Below, in pieces: positions 9,007-15,947 of a stretch of DNA of 64,000 nt. Positions within the stretch are counted from its first letter, which is position 1. The number at the start of each line of letters is the position of its first letter. Origin of the DNA: Candidatus Thiodictyon syntrophicum (lineage in GTDB: Bacteria; Pseudomonadota; Gammaproteobacteria; Chromatiales; Chromatiaceae); the NCBI RefSeq assembly GCF_002813775.1, contig NZ_CP020370.1, positions 2,133,501 to 2,197,500 on the forward strand, read 5' to 3'. The notes under the pieces are model-generated. The model searched no databases, was not told the DNA's origin, and worked only from the letters and a program-made list of their open reading frames with translations. A program made the position numbers and the translations under genes.

Positions 9007-9933
9007 ATGGCAGCCACCGACCGGGTGATGCGGCTGCGCAGCGAGCTGGAGGCCCGGCTGCTGAGGATTTCCTTCTTCGGCACCCTGCTCATCGCCGCGC
9101 TCGGGGTCCTGTTCGGGCTCCTGGCGCGCTCGCCGGCCGTGCTGTTCGACGGTCTGTTCTCGCTCGTGGACGCCGCCATCACCTGGCTGACGCTGCATGT
9201 CGCCCGGCTGGTGGCGAGCCAGGGGGACCACCGCTTCCAGTATGGGTTCTGGCACCTGGAGCCGCTGGTCATGGCGCTCAAGGCCTCGGTCCTCATGGTG
9301 CTGGTCGCCTATGCCTTCCTGAGCGCGGTGAACAGCCTGCTCAAGGGCGGCTACGAACCGGCGTTCGGCACCGCGCTAGTCTATGCGGTGCTGGTGGCCG
9401 TGATTGCCTTTGGCATGTGGTGGTGGCTCCGGCGTCAAGCCGAACGTATCGACTCCGCGCTGGTGCTCTTAGACGTGAAGGCCTGGCTGATGTCGGGCCT
9501 CATCACCGTCGCGCTGCTCATCGCCTTCGTTGCCGCCATGGCGATGCAGGGCACCGCGGTGGCGCACCTGATCCCCCTGGTGGACCCGGCGATCCTGGCG
9601 CTGCTGGCGCTTTTGATCCTGCCGATGCCCTTCCGGGAGGCCCGCGAGTCATTCACCGAGATTCTGGTCATGAGCCCGCCCGAGTTGAACGCAAGCGTGC
9701 GCGCGGCGATGGCGCAACTGGTGGCGCGTCACGGCTTCCTGGACTATCGCAGCTATGTCTCCAAGGCCGGGCGCGCGCGCTTCATCGAGGTGGCGGTGCT
9801 GCTGCCGGCCGAACTGCGCTTGTCGATCGGTGAACTCGACGCGTTGCGGGCCGAGATCGGGGCGGCGATCGGGGGGGAAGGACCGGAGCGGTGGCTGACG
9901 ATCGTGTTTACGGCGGACGCGGCGGAGCTGTGA
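9007..9933 (+). CDS. Cation diffusion facilitator (CDF) family transporter
   Basis: Inner-membrane divalent metal/proton antiporter. 308 residues from ATG 9007, which follows the flavoprotein stop by 2 bp. Six hydrophobic segments are visible, TM2 carrying the metal-site region FDGLFSLVDAAITWLTL with FDG and the second aspartate in place, then the basic/histidine loop DHRFQYGFWHLEPL before TM3, and a C-terminal cytoplasmic domain of about 90 residues (FTEILVMSPPELN... to RWLTIVFTAD). The fifth helix lacks the classical HxxxD and has LDVKAWLMSG instead, as in the subfamily of 'DUF' CDF proteins with uncertain metal. Metal not predictable; iron, manganese or zinc are possible. Confidence 0.82.
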   Translation: MAATDRVMRLRSELEARLLRISFFGTLLIAALGVLFGLLARSPAVLFDGLFSLVDAAITWLTLHVARLVASQGDHRFQYGFWHLEPLVMALKASVLMVLVAYAFLSAVNSLLKGGYEPAFGTALVYAVLVAVIAFGMWWWLRRQAERIDSALVLLDVKAWLMSGLITVALLIAFVAAMAMQGTAVAHLIPLVDPAILALLALLILPMPFREARESFTEILVMSPPELNASVRAAMAQLVARHGFLDYRSYVSKAGRARFIEVAVLLPAELRLSIGELDALRAEIGAAIGGEGPERWLTIVFTADAAEL

Positions 9934-10022
9934 CGTGGTGAACCCGAATTGGCGACCACGGCAGATTGACAGCCCCGAATCGCGCGTATCTATTTTTGAT
10001 ATCCACCTGTCGAGCAATCGCC

Positions 10023-10295
10023 ATGACGACCGTCGCCAAACCGGACCGACTGCTGTTCCGCTTCCGTCCCGCGGATTCCAGCAACGGGATCAGCCGCGCC
10101 ACCCTGGCCCGGCTGGCCGAGACCCTGGGCTTCACGGAAACCCAAGTCATGCATTACGCCCTGAACCGGCTGGCGTCGGAGGTCCTGCCCGCCTACGAGC
10201 CCGACGACGGAGAACTGACCCCTGAACAAGTGGACGCGATCCGGCAGGCCGAACCGCAAGGCCGGGTGCACTCGGTCTCATCCAGCCTCTTCTGA
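10023..10295 (+). CDS. Probable antitoxin of a PemK-like toxin-antitoxin pair
   Basis: 90-residue protein starting MTTVAKPDRLLFRFRPADSS. A helical stretch ISRATLARLAETLGFTETQV with MHYALNRLASE recalls ribbon-helix-helix type DNA-binding antitoxins, followed by an acidic, probably flexible C-terminus (YEPDDGELTPEQVDAIRQ) of the kind that wraps a toxin. The stop TGA overlaps an ATG (TGATG at 10293-10297) that opens the remains of a PemK/MazF-like toxin. The gene itself is intact, so an orphan antitoxin is what is left. The call rests on context more than on the sequence alone. Confidence 0.55.
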   Translation: MTTVAKPDRLLFRFRPADSSNGISRATLARLAETLGFTETQVMHYALNRLASEVLPAYEPDDGELTPEQVDAIRQAEPQGRVHSVSSSLF

Positions 10296-10400
10296 TGGGC
10301 GCCCGCTAGTGGCCGACCCCGGCGGCGGGTGACATTGTGTGGTGCCACTTCCCGCAGGACCGGGTGCCGACACCCGGACCCAAACCGCGCCCCGCGACGG
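10295..10400 (+). pseudogene. Remnant of a PemK/MazF-like toxin, nonsense-mutated and truncated
   Basis: From ATG 10295 the frame reads MGAR, a TAG stop at codon 5, then WPTPAAGDIVWCHFPQDRVP and TPGPKPRPA. 'GDIVW..FP.....PGPKPRPA' is the N-terminal strand region of PemK/MazF-like mRNA interferases. The rest of the toxin is missing because an unrelated fragment on the other strand (ending at 10402) begins exactly where homology stops. The start overlaps the antitoxin stop, the usual coupling. Hence a dead toxin beside a live antitoxin. Confidence 0.6.
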
Positions 10401-10401
10401 C

Positions 10402-10620
10402 TCAGGTCGTTGCGAGCCCGGTCACACCATCGGCGCAGCCGAAGACCTCGATCCCCAGGCGCTCGGCCACCGGCCGGGCCTCCGGGCGGACCATCGGTGA
10501 GATGACGAGCTTGCGGGTCGCCGTGCGGCCGTGGCGGCGCTGGTAATACTGCACCTTGCGCTCGAAGGTGTAGATGTCCGACTTCGACATGGACGACTTG
10601 AGTTGGAGTTCGACGGACAT
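10402..10620 (-). pseudogene. C-terminal fragment of a DUF3782-type PD-(D/E)XK nuclease-like protein
   Basis: The minus strand reads MSVELQLKSSMSKSDIYTFE, RKVQYYQRRHGR, RKLVISPMV and AERLGIEVFGCADG. This matches the C-terminal half of DUF3782-type proteins (E.K.S....D...F..K...Y....GR......ISP.......A..LGIEV), in which the E.K pair belongs to a PD-(D/E)XK nuclease fold. Such proteins normally have a long coiled-coil N-terminus that is missing here; the first in-frame ATG gives only 72 residues. Here the E-L-K arrangement is ELQLKSS. Truncated and probably not functional. Confidence 0.6.
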
Positions 10621-10852
10621 GGCGGACGACCCTCGGGATGGCAGGGACCCTGACACTGGTTCGGTAACGATTGGCTTAGAGTCGCTCGGGGCCGGCGGGG
10701 GCAATGCAAGGCACTTCGCGGGTGCCGGACGGACGCCGCCGGGGTTTCGATCGGATCACTGTCAGACTAGCTCCCGCGCCGTCCGGTCGCAAGCGCCAGC
10801 CGCCACCAGGGTGCGATCGAAACGGATGTGGGTCGGCTCGATCGTCGATTGC

Positions 10853-11114
10853 AGGATGGGCAAAGCGCAGCGTGCCCATCCCCCAGACCTCGACGCGGCC
10901 TACTATTCGCCTGGATTGCGCACTACCGCGGCTCGTGGTCGATCTCGTAGGCCTCGATCAGGTCGCCGACCACCGCGACGAGCGAGTATAGCGGATGCCC
11001 GGCATCGTCCCGCACCAGGTCCAGCAGATCGTTCAGAAACGCCGTGGTCCGCTCATAGTCCGCCTCGCACTCGATGTGTGCGAGGGGCGCCAGGGACTTC
11101 AGCGCCTGCCAGGC
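10853..11114. repeat. 262-bp direct repeat, copy 1
   Basis: Almost identical (about four mismatches seen) to 12725-12986 and in the same orientation. Each copy begins with the AGGATGGGCAAAGCGCAGCG repeat and covers a truncated higA. The two copies enclose the ATPase gene at 11522-12691. Confidence 0.9.
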
Positions 11115-11123
11115 CGGCACCAC
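10923..11123 (-). pseudogene. Truncated HigA-like antitoxin, copy 1
   Basis: 66 codons starting MVPAWQALKSLAPLAHIECE and ending LVAVVGDLIEAYEIDHEPR-stop. This is the N-terminal helical region of COG5499-type HigA antitoxins, which normally continues into a helix-turn-helix domain after the 'EAYE..H.P' segment. The HTH is missing, as in copy 2 (12795-13022), and this copy also lacks the first dozen residues and any higB upstream. It lies inside the 262-bp direct repeat and is best seen as a duplicated fragment. Confidence 0.6.
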
Positions 11124-11521
11124 CCGACGCTTGGCATGGGGCCTGGCATCCGGGGCGCGCGCGCTCCAGTCAGGACCGCCCGCGCTGCCGCAGGTCGCAG
11201 AGGTCGGCGCCCAGGCAGGTGGGCAGGCGCTCGATCAGCGCGTCGGCGGTCAGGTCGTCCAGGCCCTGGAGCACGGTCTTGCCGCACCGCTGGAACCATT
11301 CCCGGACCCGCGTGGAGAGACGGGTGCCGTCGCGAGTCCTCGTGCGGCGAGTCTGCGGAAACTGTAGAGCGGGGGTGCGGATCGGGCAAGCGGCGGTTGC
11401 CGTACCAGGAATCGAGGAATCCGCGCACTCCGATGCGGGGCCTGCTCCAACTGTTTCGACGCGGGGCGCTAGGGCCGGAAGGTGGCTATAATTGTTGAAA
11501 ATCGTTGTACGAACCTACGAT
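11124..11521. other. Spacer with one minus-strand gene remnant
   Basis: On the minus strand around 11320-11168 the codons read REWFQRCGKTVLQGLDDLTA, then DALIERLPTCLGADLCDLRQ and RGRS-stop. This looks like the 3' end of a real gene whose upstream part is frame-shifted (RGFLDSWYGNRRLP in another phase near 11420). The family is not recognised. A TATAAT at 11486-11491 lies 30 bp before the ATPase start. Nothing else seen. Confidence 0.4.
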
Positions 11522-12691
11522 ATGCAACAATTACTCGGCAGAGAGCGGCTCCTTGCCACCGTCCAACAACACTTCGCGGAGGCCCCCGCGGTCGCCTTGC
11601 TGGGTGCCCGGCAGGTCGGCAAGACGACCCTGGCCCGCGAGGTCGCTCGCGTCTGGCCGGGACCGACGACCACCTTCGATCTGGAGCGGGCGGCCGATCG
11701 GGCGGCGCTGGCCGGGACGCCGGAGGCGGTGCTGTCCGCCTGCACTGGTCTGGTGATCGTCGATGAGGTGCAGCGCCTCCCGGAGTTGTTCGCACTGCTC
11801 CGCCCCCTGTGCGACGCGCCGGATCGCAAGGCGGTCTTCTTGTTGCTCGGCAGCGCCTCCTGGGACCTGGTGCAAGGCGTCTCCGAGAGCCTGGCGGGGC
11901 GCGTGCGCCTGGTGCGGGTGCCCGGCTTTTCGCTCGACGAAACGGGGGCGGGCGAGCAGGACCGCTTGTGGTTTCGCGGCGGCTTTCCGCGCGCCTTCCT
12001 GGCGGAGTCGGACGCGGCCTGGGCGCGCTGGGTCGAGTCCTTCGCCGAGATCTTCCTGGAGCGCGACATCCCGGGGCTGGGCTCGCGGGTGGCACCGTCG
12101 GCGCTCGGGCGCTTCTGGCGGATGCTCGCCCATTTCCACGGACAGACCTGGAACGCCGCCGAACTGGCACGCTCGATGGGCGTCAGTCCGACCGCCGTGA
12201 ATCACTACCGGGACCTCCTGGAGGGCACCTTCATGGTGCGGGTGCTGGCGCCCTGGTTCGAGAACCTGGGCAAGCGTCTGGTGAAGTCGCCGAAGGTCTA
12301 TGTGCGCGACAGCGGCATCCTGCATCATCTGCTGGGCTTGGACAGCCTGTTCGGCCTCCGAAGCCATCCGCGCTATGGCGCCAGCTGGGAGGGCTTCGCG
12401 CTGGAGCAGACCCTGATCCGATTCGGCGAACGGGACGCCTGGTTCTGGGCCACTCAGCGGGGTGCGGAACTCGATCTCCTGCTCTTGCGGCATGGCCGGC
12501 GCTTCGGGTTCGAGTACAAGTGCAGCGATGCCCCGACCAGCAGCCGCTCCATGCACATCGCGCAGGCCGATCTCGATCTGGCGCATCTGTGGGTCGTCTA
12601 TCCCGGCGGGCGACACTATCCGATGGCTCCGGGCATCACCGCACTGCCGCTCGCCGGGCTATCGACCTTGGATCTGGCAACTGCTGCCTGA
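11522..12691 (+). CDS. AAA_14/DUF4143 ATPase
   Basis: P-loop ATPase of the widespread AAA_14-DUF4143 type, whose role is unknown though the family often moves with accessory DNA. Walker A is GARQVGKTTLA (about residues 26-36), Walker B is LVIVDEVQRLPEL, and the arginine/sensor region LLLGSASWDLV is the family form (usually GSSS). A winged-helix-like segment (LARSMGVSPTAVNHYRDLLE) precedes the C-terminal DUF4143 part, with YVRDSGILHHLLGL and a PD-(D/E)XK-like end (GAELDLLLL...FGFEYKCSD) where D and E.K are kept. The ATG at 11522 (MQQLLGRERL) is preferred over the TTG at 11492. The gene is intact at about 389 residues and is flanked by 262-bp direct repeats. Confidence 0.85.
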   Translation: MQQLLGRERLLATVQQHFAEAPAVALLGARQVGKTTLAREVARVWPGPTTTFDLERAADRAALAGTPEAVLSACTGLVIVDEVQRLPELFALLRPLCDAPDRKAVFLLLGSASWDLVQGVSESLAGRVRLVRVPGFSLDETGAGEQDRLWFRGGFPRAFLAESDAAWARWVESFAEIFLERDIPGLGSRVAPSALGRFWRMLAHFHGQTWNAAELARSMGVSPTAVNHYRDLLEGTFMVRVLAPWFENLGKRLVKSPKVYVRDSGILHHLLGLDSLFGLRSHPRYGASWEGFALEQTLIRFGERDAWFWATQRGAELDLLLLRHGRRFGFEYKCSDAPTSSRSMHIAQADLDLAHLWVVYPGGRHYPMAPGITALPLAGLSTLDLATAA

Positions 12692-12724
12692 TGCTCGGCG
12701 TAGTCAGCTATAACAAAGCTCCGT

Positions 12725-12986
12725 AGGATGGGCAAAGCGCAGCGTGCCCATCCCCCAGACCTCGACGCGGCCTGCTATTCGCCTGGATTGCGCACTACCG
12801 CGGCTCGTGGTCGATCTCGTAGGCCTCGATGAGGTCGCCGACCACCGCGACGAGCGAGTATAGCGGATGCCCGGCATCGTCCCGCACCAGGTCCAGCAGA
12901 TCGTTGAGAAACGCCGTGGCCCGCTCATAGTCCGCCTCGCACTCGATGTGTGCGAGGGGGGCCAGGGACTTCAGCGCCTGCCAGGC
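12725..12986. repeat. 262-bp direct repeat, copy 2
   Basis: Second copy of the repeat at 10853-11114, offset by exactly 1,872 bp throughout, so there are no indels between them. This copy continues into the natural upstream sequence of higA and higB and is therefore the likely donor. Confidence 0.9.
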
Positions 12987-13022
12987 AGGAACCATCTTAT
13001 CCAGGTCCAGTGCTGCATTCAT
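12795..13022 (-). CDS. higA: HigA-like antitoxin, lacking the HTH domain
   Basis: 75 residues starting MNAALDLDKMVPAWQALKSL and ending EAYEIDHEPR-stop. Start ATG 13022 overlaps the stop of the higB frame by 4 bp (ATGA), the usual coupling for higBA. The N-terminal helical region of the COG5499 HigA family is complete, but the protein stops before the helix-turn-helix that autoregulates the operon; a GGATGGGCACGCTGCG repeat follows directly, suggesting the 3' end was lost at that repeat. It could still bind toxin, or be a decaying gene. Confidence 0.6.
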   Translation of the reverse strand: MNAALDLDKMVPAWQALKSLAPLAHIECEADYERATAFLNDLLDLVRDDAGHPLYSLVAVVGDLIEAYEIDHEPR

Positions 13023-13452
13023 TTCCGACTCCACCGATTCCGGTCATACTCGGCATGGGTCATGACATCCCGCACATAGGCCCGCTGCTTATCGAAGTGG
13101 AGCACTGCGGCGATCCGGTACTTGTTGCCGCCGACATCGAAGATCACGTAGCCGTCCACATAGTCCGCGGACCTGAAGGTCTGCCGCAGCGCCGGGAAGG
13201 ACAGGGCGCTGCATTCGCTGAGCCGTCGATACCAGTCCTGTAAGGGTGGCTGCGACTCGGGATGGCGGGTCCAGAATTCCGGCCTTGATCATAACTCCGG
13301 CCACCGCGCGAGCCGCGAGGCCGCTGGTCCGCACAGCGGACCCTACGGAACGCGGCCTTACCGTAGGGTCCGCTGTGCGGACCGATCGCCGCTGGCCAGA
13401 GTTATGATCAAGGCCAGAATTCCCGGATTGGACGTTTGGGGATGACTCGCAT
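13019..13452 (-). pseudogene. higB: HigB-type mRNA interferase gene split by a 135-bp MITE
   Basis: On the minus strand the gene opens at ATG 13452 as MRVIPKRPIREFWP-stop. After skipping 13281-13415 and one copy of the 8-bp duplication it continues EFWTRHPESQPPLQDWYRRL, then FRSADYVDGYVIFDVGGNKY, and ends YVRDVMTHAEYDRNRWSRK-stop. The rejoined frame is a full HigB toxin (RelE-fold ribosome-dependent RNase) of about 100 residues. The insertion introduces a stop at codon 15, so no toxin should be made. Its start lies 41 bp after the WD40 gene stop, on the same strand. Confidence 0.85.
13281..13415. mobile_element. 135-bp MITE inserted in higB
   Basis: Terminal inverted repeats of about 23 bp (left GGCCTTGATCATAACTCCGG..., right the same inverted with one mismatch). 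Direct 8-bp target duplication AGAATTCC at 13273-13280 and 13416-13423. The centre is the GGTCCGCACAGCGGACC palindrome. It encodes no protein, so it must have been moved by a transposase elsewhere. Removing it restores the higB frame exactly. Confidence 0.92.
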
Positions 13453-13492
13453 AAGAATAACTGTTGGGGTTCCTTCGTCACCCCAAGCTACG

Positions 13493-15124
13493 CTAAAACG
13501 CATCGAAAGGTCGATATTCGCCCGAGGGCATCCGCCAGCCAAGCCAGCGTTTCGCATCGTCTTTGGGTTCGACCCAGCGACGGTTGGGGCCATCCGGGTC
13601 GTGCCAAACGACCCAATTGCCGTCGGGGAGCGCCTCCATGGCCCTGTCGCAGGTGGCACGAAGGCCGCCATCCGGTTGCTTCGTGAGCGACCAGCGGCGG
13701 ATAAGTCCGCTCCGGCCCGCGGAAAATAGCCAGTGATTGTTCGGGTGAAACGCGAGACTCAGGACGGTCCATTTCACGTCGCCGAACGCTCCCGGCTCTT
13801 CGTCGCAGGTCAGCTTACAGAGCTGGCGACGCGTCTTCGTTTCCCAAACCCGTATCACCGCCCCTTTGCCTGCTGCCGCCACCAGACGCGAATCCGACGA
13901 CATCGCAATCGCATGCAGACCGCCTTCATCGCACTCAATCGCCCCCAAATGCTCAATCACAACGCGCTTGCCCGGGCTTTCCGACGACCGTTGCGTTTCG
14001 ATTCTCAGCAAAGTCACCGACCGATCCCCGAGCAATCCCATGAGCGACCCTTGCGCATCCATTGCCATGGCGTGACTGCAGGGAATTCCTGCTGTGGCCC
14101 ACGGGATGCGCATTCCCCATCCCATGGGCGTTCCACTAGCATCTCCAAAACCAGCCGCCCACCGGAACGCTCGTTTGATGTAACTGAAAGGGGGAACAGC
14201 GCTCGTGAGGAGCCGATCCGAGTCTGGATCATAAATCCATAACTCCGAGGTGGAATCATCAATACTGATTAGCGCCAGCCAATCTGATCGGGGATGCCAA
14301 GCCATCGCGCGGACGTTGGAATGTAGATCGTACGGAAGTCCTCCGGTTCTCTCACGTCGGCCAGCGTGACATACGCTCAGCGTAGCCGAGGAGACAAATG
14401 TTGCGGACATCTCTCCGACAAGCAAGCCACCATCGTCAAATGCCGCGAACCAACGGTCATCAGCTGAAACCGCGATATATTTCGCCTTCAAGCCGTCATG
14501 GTACTCGTGGAACGCGGTGTCGACGGCAATTTTCGGACAGGCGTCCACGGTATCCGTATCACTTCCACAGAGGAAGACCTTTCTGAGATGGGCGGTCACT
14601 ACGGTCAACTGTCCACGACAGCTCAAGGCGATCTGTTCGCAGAGGGGCGCCTTGATCGATTGCAGCAAGTTGCCGTCGCTTGGATTGACTAGAAATACCA
14701 AACCGTACTCCGTGGTGGCGCCAAGACGGCTGCCATCGGGCGCCATGACCAGGTGCAAGTAGACATTTGGTAGCCCGTCGGACCGACCCTTGGCTTCCAA
14801 CGCTTCCGGAAATACTACTGGCCGCGGCCGATCCCAAATTGGCGGACGCGGGTCACGGAATACACCGCCATTGTCATTGTGGTTGGTTCCCTCGGTCTGC
14901 CGCCCTGCCCGAAATTGTTTGCCGATCTCCTCCAGCTTGTCACGCACTACCGACGGGTCGCGAAGGTTCTTCCATTCCAGATGGTTGTCGTTGGGGCCGT
15001 GAATCTTTACCGTCCGACGCCAAGGTCGAGCAGCCCCCGCCATGCACCTCGAAATGTGCGGAGGCGAGTGGAATGCTCCCTCGCTCTCCGCGACCGGCAA
15101 CGATAGTTCGCGCATACCCGCCAA
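13493..15124 (-). CDS. WD40-repeat-like beta-propeller protein
   Basis: 543 residues. Several blocks fit WD40 blades: LHLVMAPDGSRLGATTEYGL, VRAMAWHPRSDWLALISIDD, LHAIAMSSDSRLVAAAGKGA followed by VIRVWETKTRRQLCKLTCDE, and VLSLAFHPNNHWLFSAGRSG followed by LIRRWSLT. The C-terminal tail (NWVVWHDPDGPNRRW, RWLGWRMPSGEYRPFDAF) is of the kind that closes WD40 arrays in large signalling or conflict proteins. No effector or NTPase domain is in frame, so this may be the C-terminal part of a longer ancestral protein or a stand-alone propeller. Base composition is visibly less GC-rich than its neighbours, a sign of transfer. The true start is uncertain: internal ATGs exist and there is no clear ribosome site. 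Confidence 0.7.
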   Translation of the reverse strand: MAGMRELSLPVAESEGAFHSPPHISRCMAGAARPWRRTVKIHGPNDNHLEWKNLRDPSVVRDKLEEIGKQFRAGRQTEGTNHNDNGGVFRDPRPPIWDRPRPVVFPEALEAKGRSDGLPNVYLHLVMAPDGSRLGATTEYGLVFLVNPSDGNLLQSIKAPLCEQIALSCRGQLTVVTAHLRKVFLCGSDTDTVDACPKIAVDTAFHEYHDGLKAKYIAVSADDRWFAAFDDGGLLVGEMSATFVSSATLSVCHAGRRERTGGLPYDLHSNVRAMAWHPRSDWLALISIDDSTSELWIYDPDSDRLLTSAVPPFSYIKRAFRWAAGFGDASGTPMGWGMRIPWATAGIPCSHAMAMDAQGSLMGLLGDRSVTLLRIETQRSSESPGKRVVIEHLGAIECDEGGLHAIAMSSDSRLVAAAGKGAVIRVWETKTRRQLCKLTCDEEPGAFGDVKWTVLSLAFHPNNHWLFSAGRSGLIRRWSLTKQPDGGLRATCDRAMEALPDGNWVVWHDPDGPNRRWVEPKDDAKRWLGWRMPSGEYRPFDAF

Positions 15125-15204
15125 CGATGCAGTAGGTCACAAGATGGTTTGGAATGAGCTTCGCCGCGACCGGATGCCATTTCATCGGAAAGATTTCTAT
15201 AGCC

Positions 15205-15507
15205 TCAGAGAAGGGATGCGCCAATACGTTCTCGTGCCCGCGCGAAGCCATGAAAACAAAGGGCTCGAATGATCGCCGCACCCACCCAGCCGCCAATCGC
15301 TGCCGCGGCGATGGTCGGAAGCGGCTCATGCCACAGGAGGTAGGCCAGGCCGCCGGCGATGAGCACGCCCAGGATCAGCCCGGGCAATTGGGCAACTTGC
15401 TCGAACACACGGTACCCGGCAAGGGCCAGGACCAAGCCGGAGAGGATTCCCAGGACGGCCAGCGCGTCCCAGAGGAGATACAGCGGGGCGAGGGTCTGCG
15501 GGTCCAT
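15205..15507 (-). CDS. Small membrane protein, unknown function
   Basis: 100 residues from ATG 15507: MDPQTLAPLYLLWDALAVLG, a second hydrophobic segment LPGLILGVLIAGGLAYLLWH, and a third TIAAAAIGGWVGAAIIRALC, with a short basic tail. Three transmembrane helices, the last with a glycine-zipper pattern. No family recognised. The coding assignment is supported by the clean alternation of hydrophobic helices with polar turns, which is not seen in the other frames. Confidence 0.55.
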   Translation of the reverse strand: MDPQTLAPLYLLWDALAVLGILSGLVLALAGYRVFEQVAQLPGLILGVLIAGGLAYLLWHEPLPTIAAAAIGGWVGAAIIRALCFHGFARARERIGASLL

Positions 15508-15947
15508 GGGCACTCTATGAAGGGCGGAAAACCTCGTAACCGGAACAGTGTAACGCGGCGTCGCGACCCCTGCATGTCGGCGTCGAGCCGAGCCAGCCGC
15601 CCCGGCATAAGGGCCGAGGTTTTCCAGTCCGGCATCGGCGGTCTGCCGGCGGGGCCGCGCGACCGGTTGGAGACCGCCTTCAACTTGAGCAGCAACGCCA
15701 AGCAGGAGACCCTGGTGCTGACGCGCGCCGCCGCCGAGCCCGCGTTCTGGCCGGATGGCGCCGAATAGCCGGGTAGGTCGGGTCAGGCGCGCGCGGCGGC
15801 CTCGACCGTCCTTCCGGCCAGCGACGTTTGTCGGTCGGCCGTCAGGTCGACCAACTGGGAGCGCCGCACCCCAGTGCGGCCCGGCCTGTCCGCACCATGC
15901 GACGCCGCAGCCGTCTGCGAGATCGTGCCGCACTGGGGAGCCGCCCG
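15508..15947. other. Spacer with a plus-strand gene remnant
   Basis: Plus-strand codons ending at 15768 read IRAEVFQSGIGGLPAGPRDR, LETAFNLSSNAKQETLVLTR, AAAEPAFWPDGAE-stop. This looks like the 3' end of a lost gene; no family recognised. 15865-15940 holds a GCACCCCAGTGCGGC / GTGCCGCACTGGGG inverted pair close to the end of the giant membrane protein gene. No complete gene seen. Confidence 0.4.
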
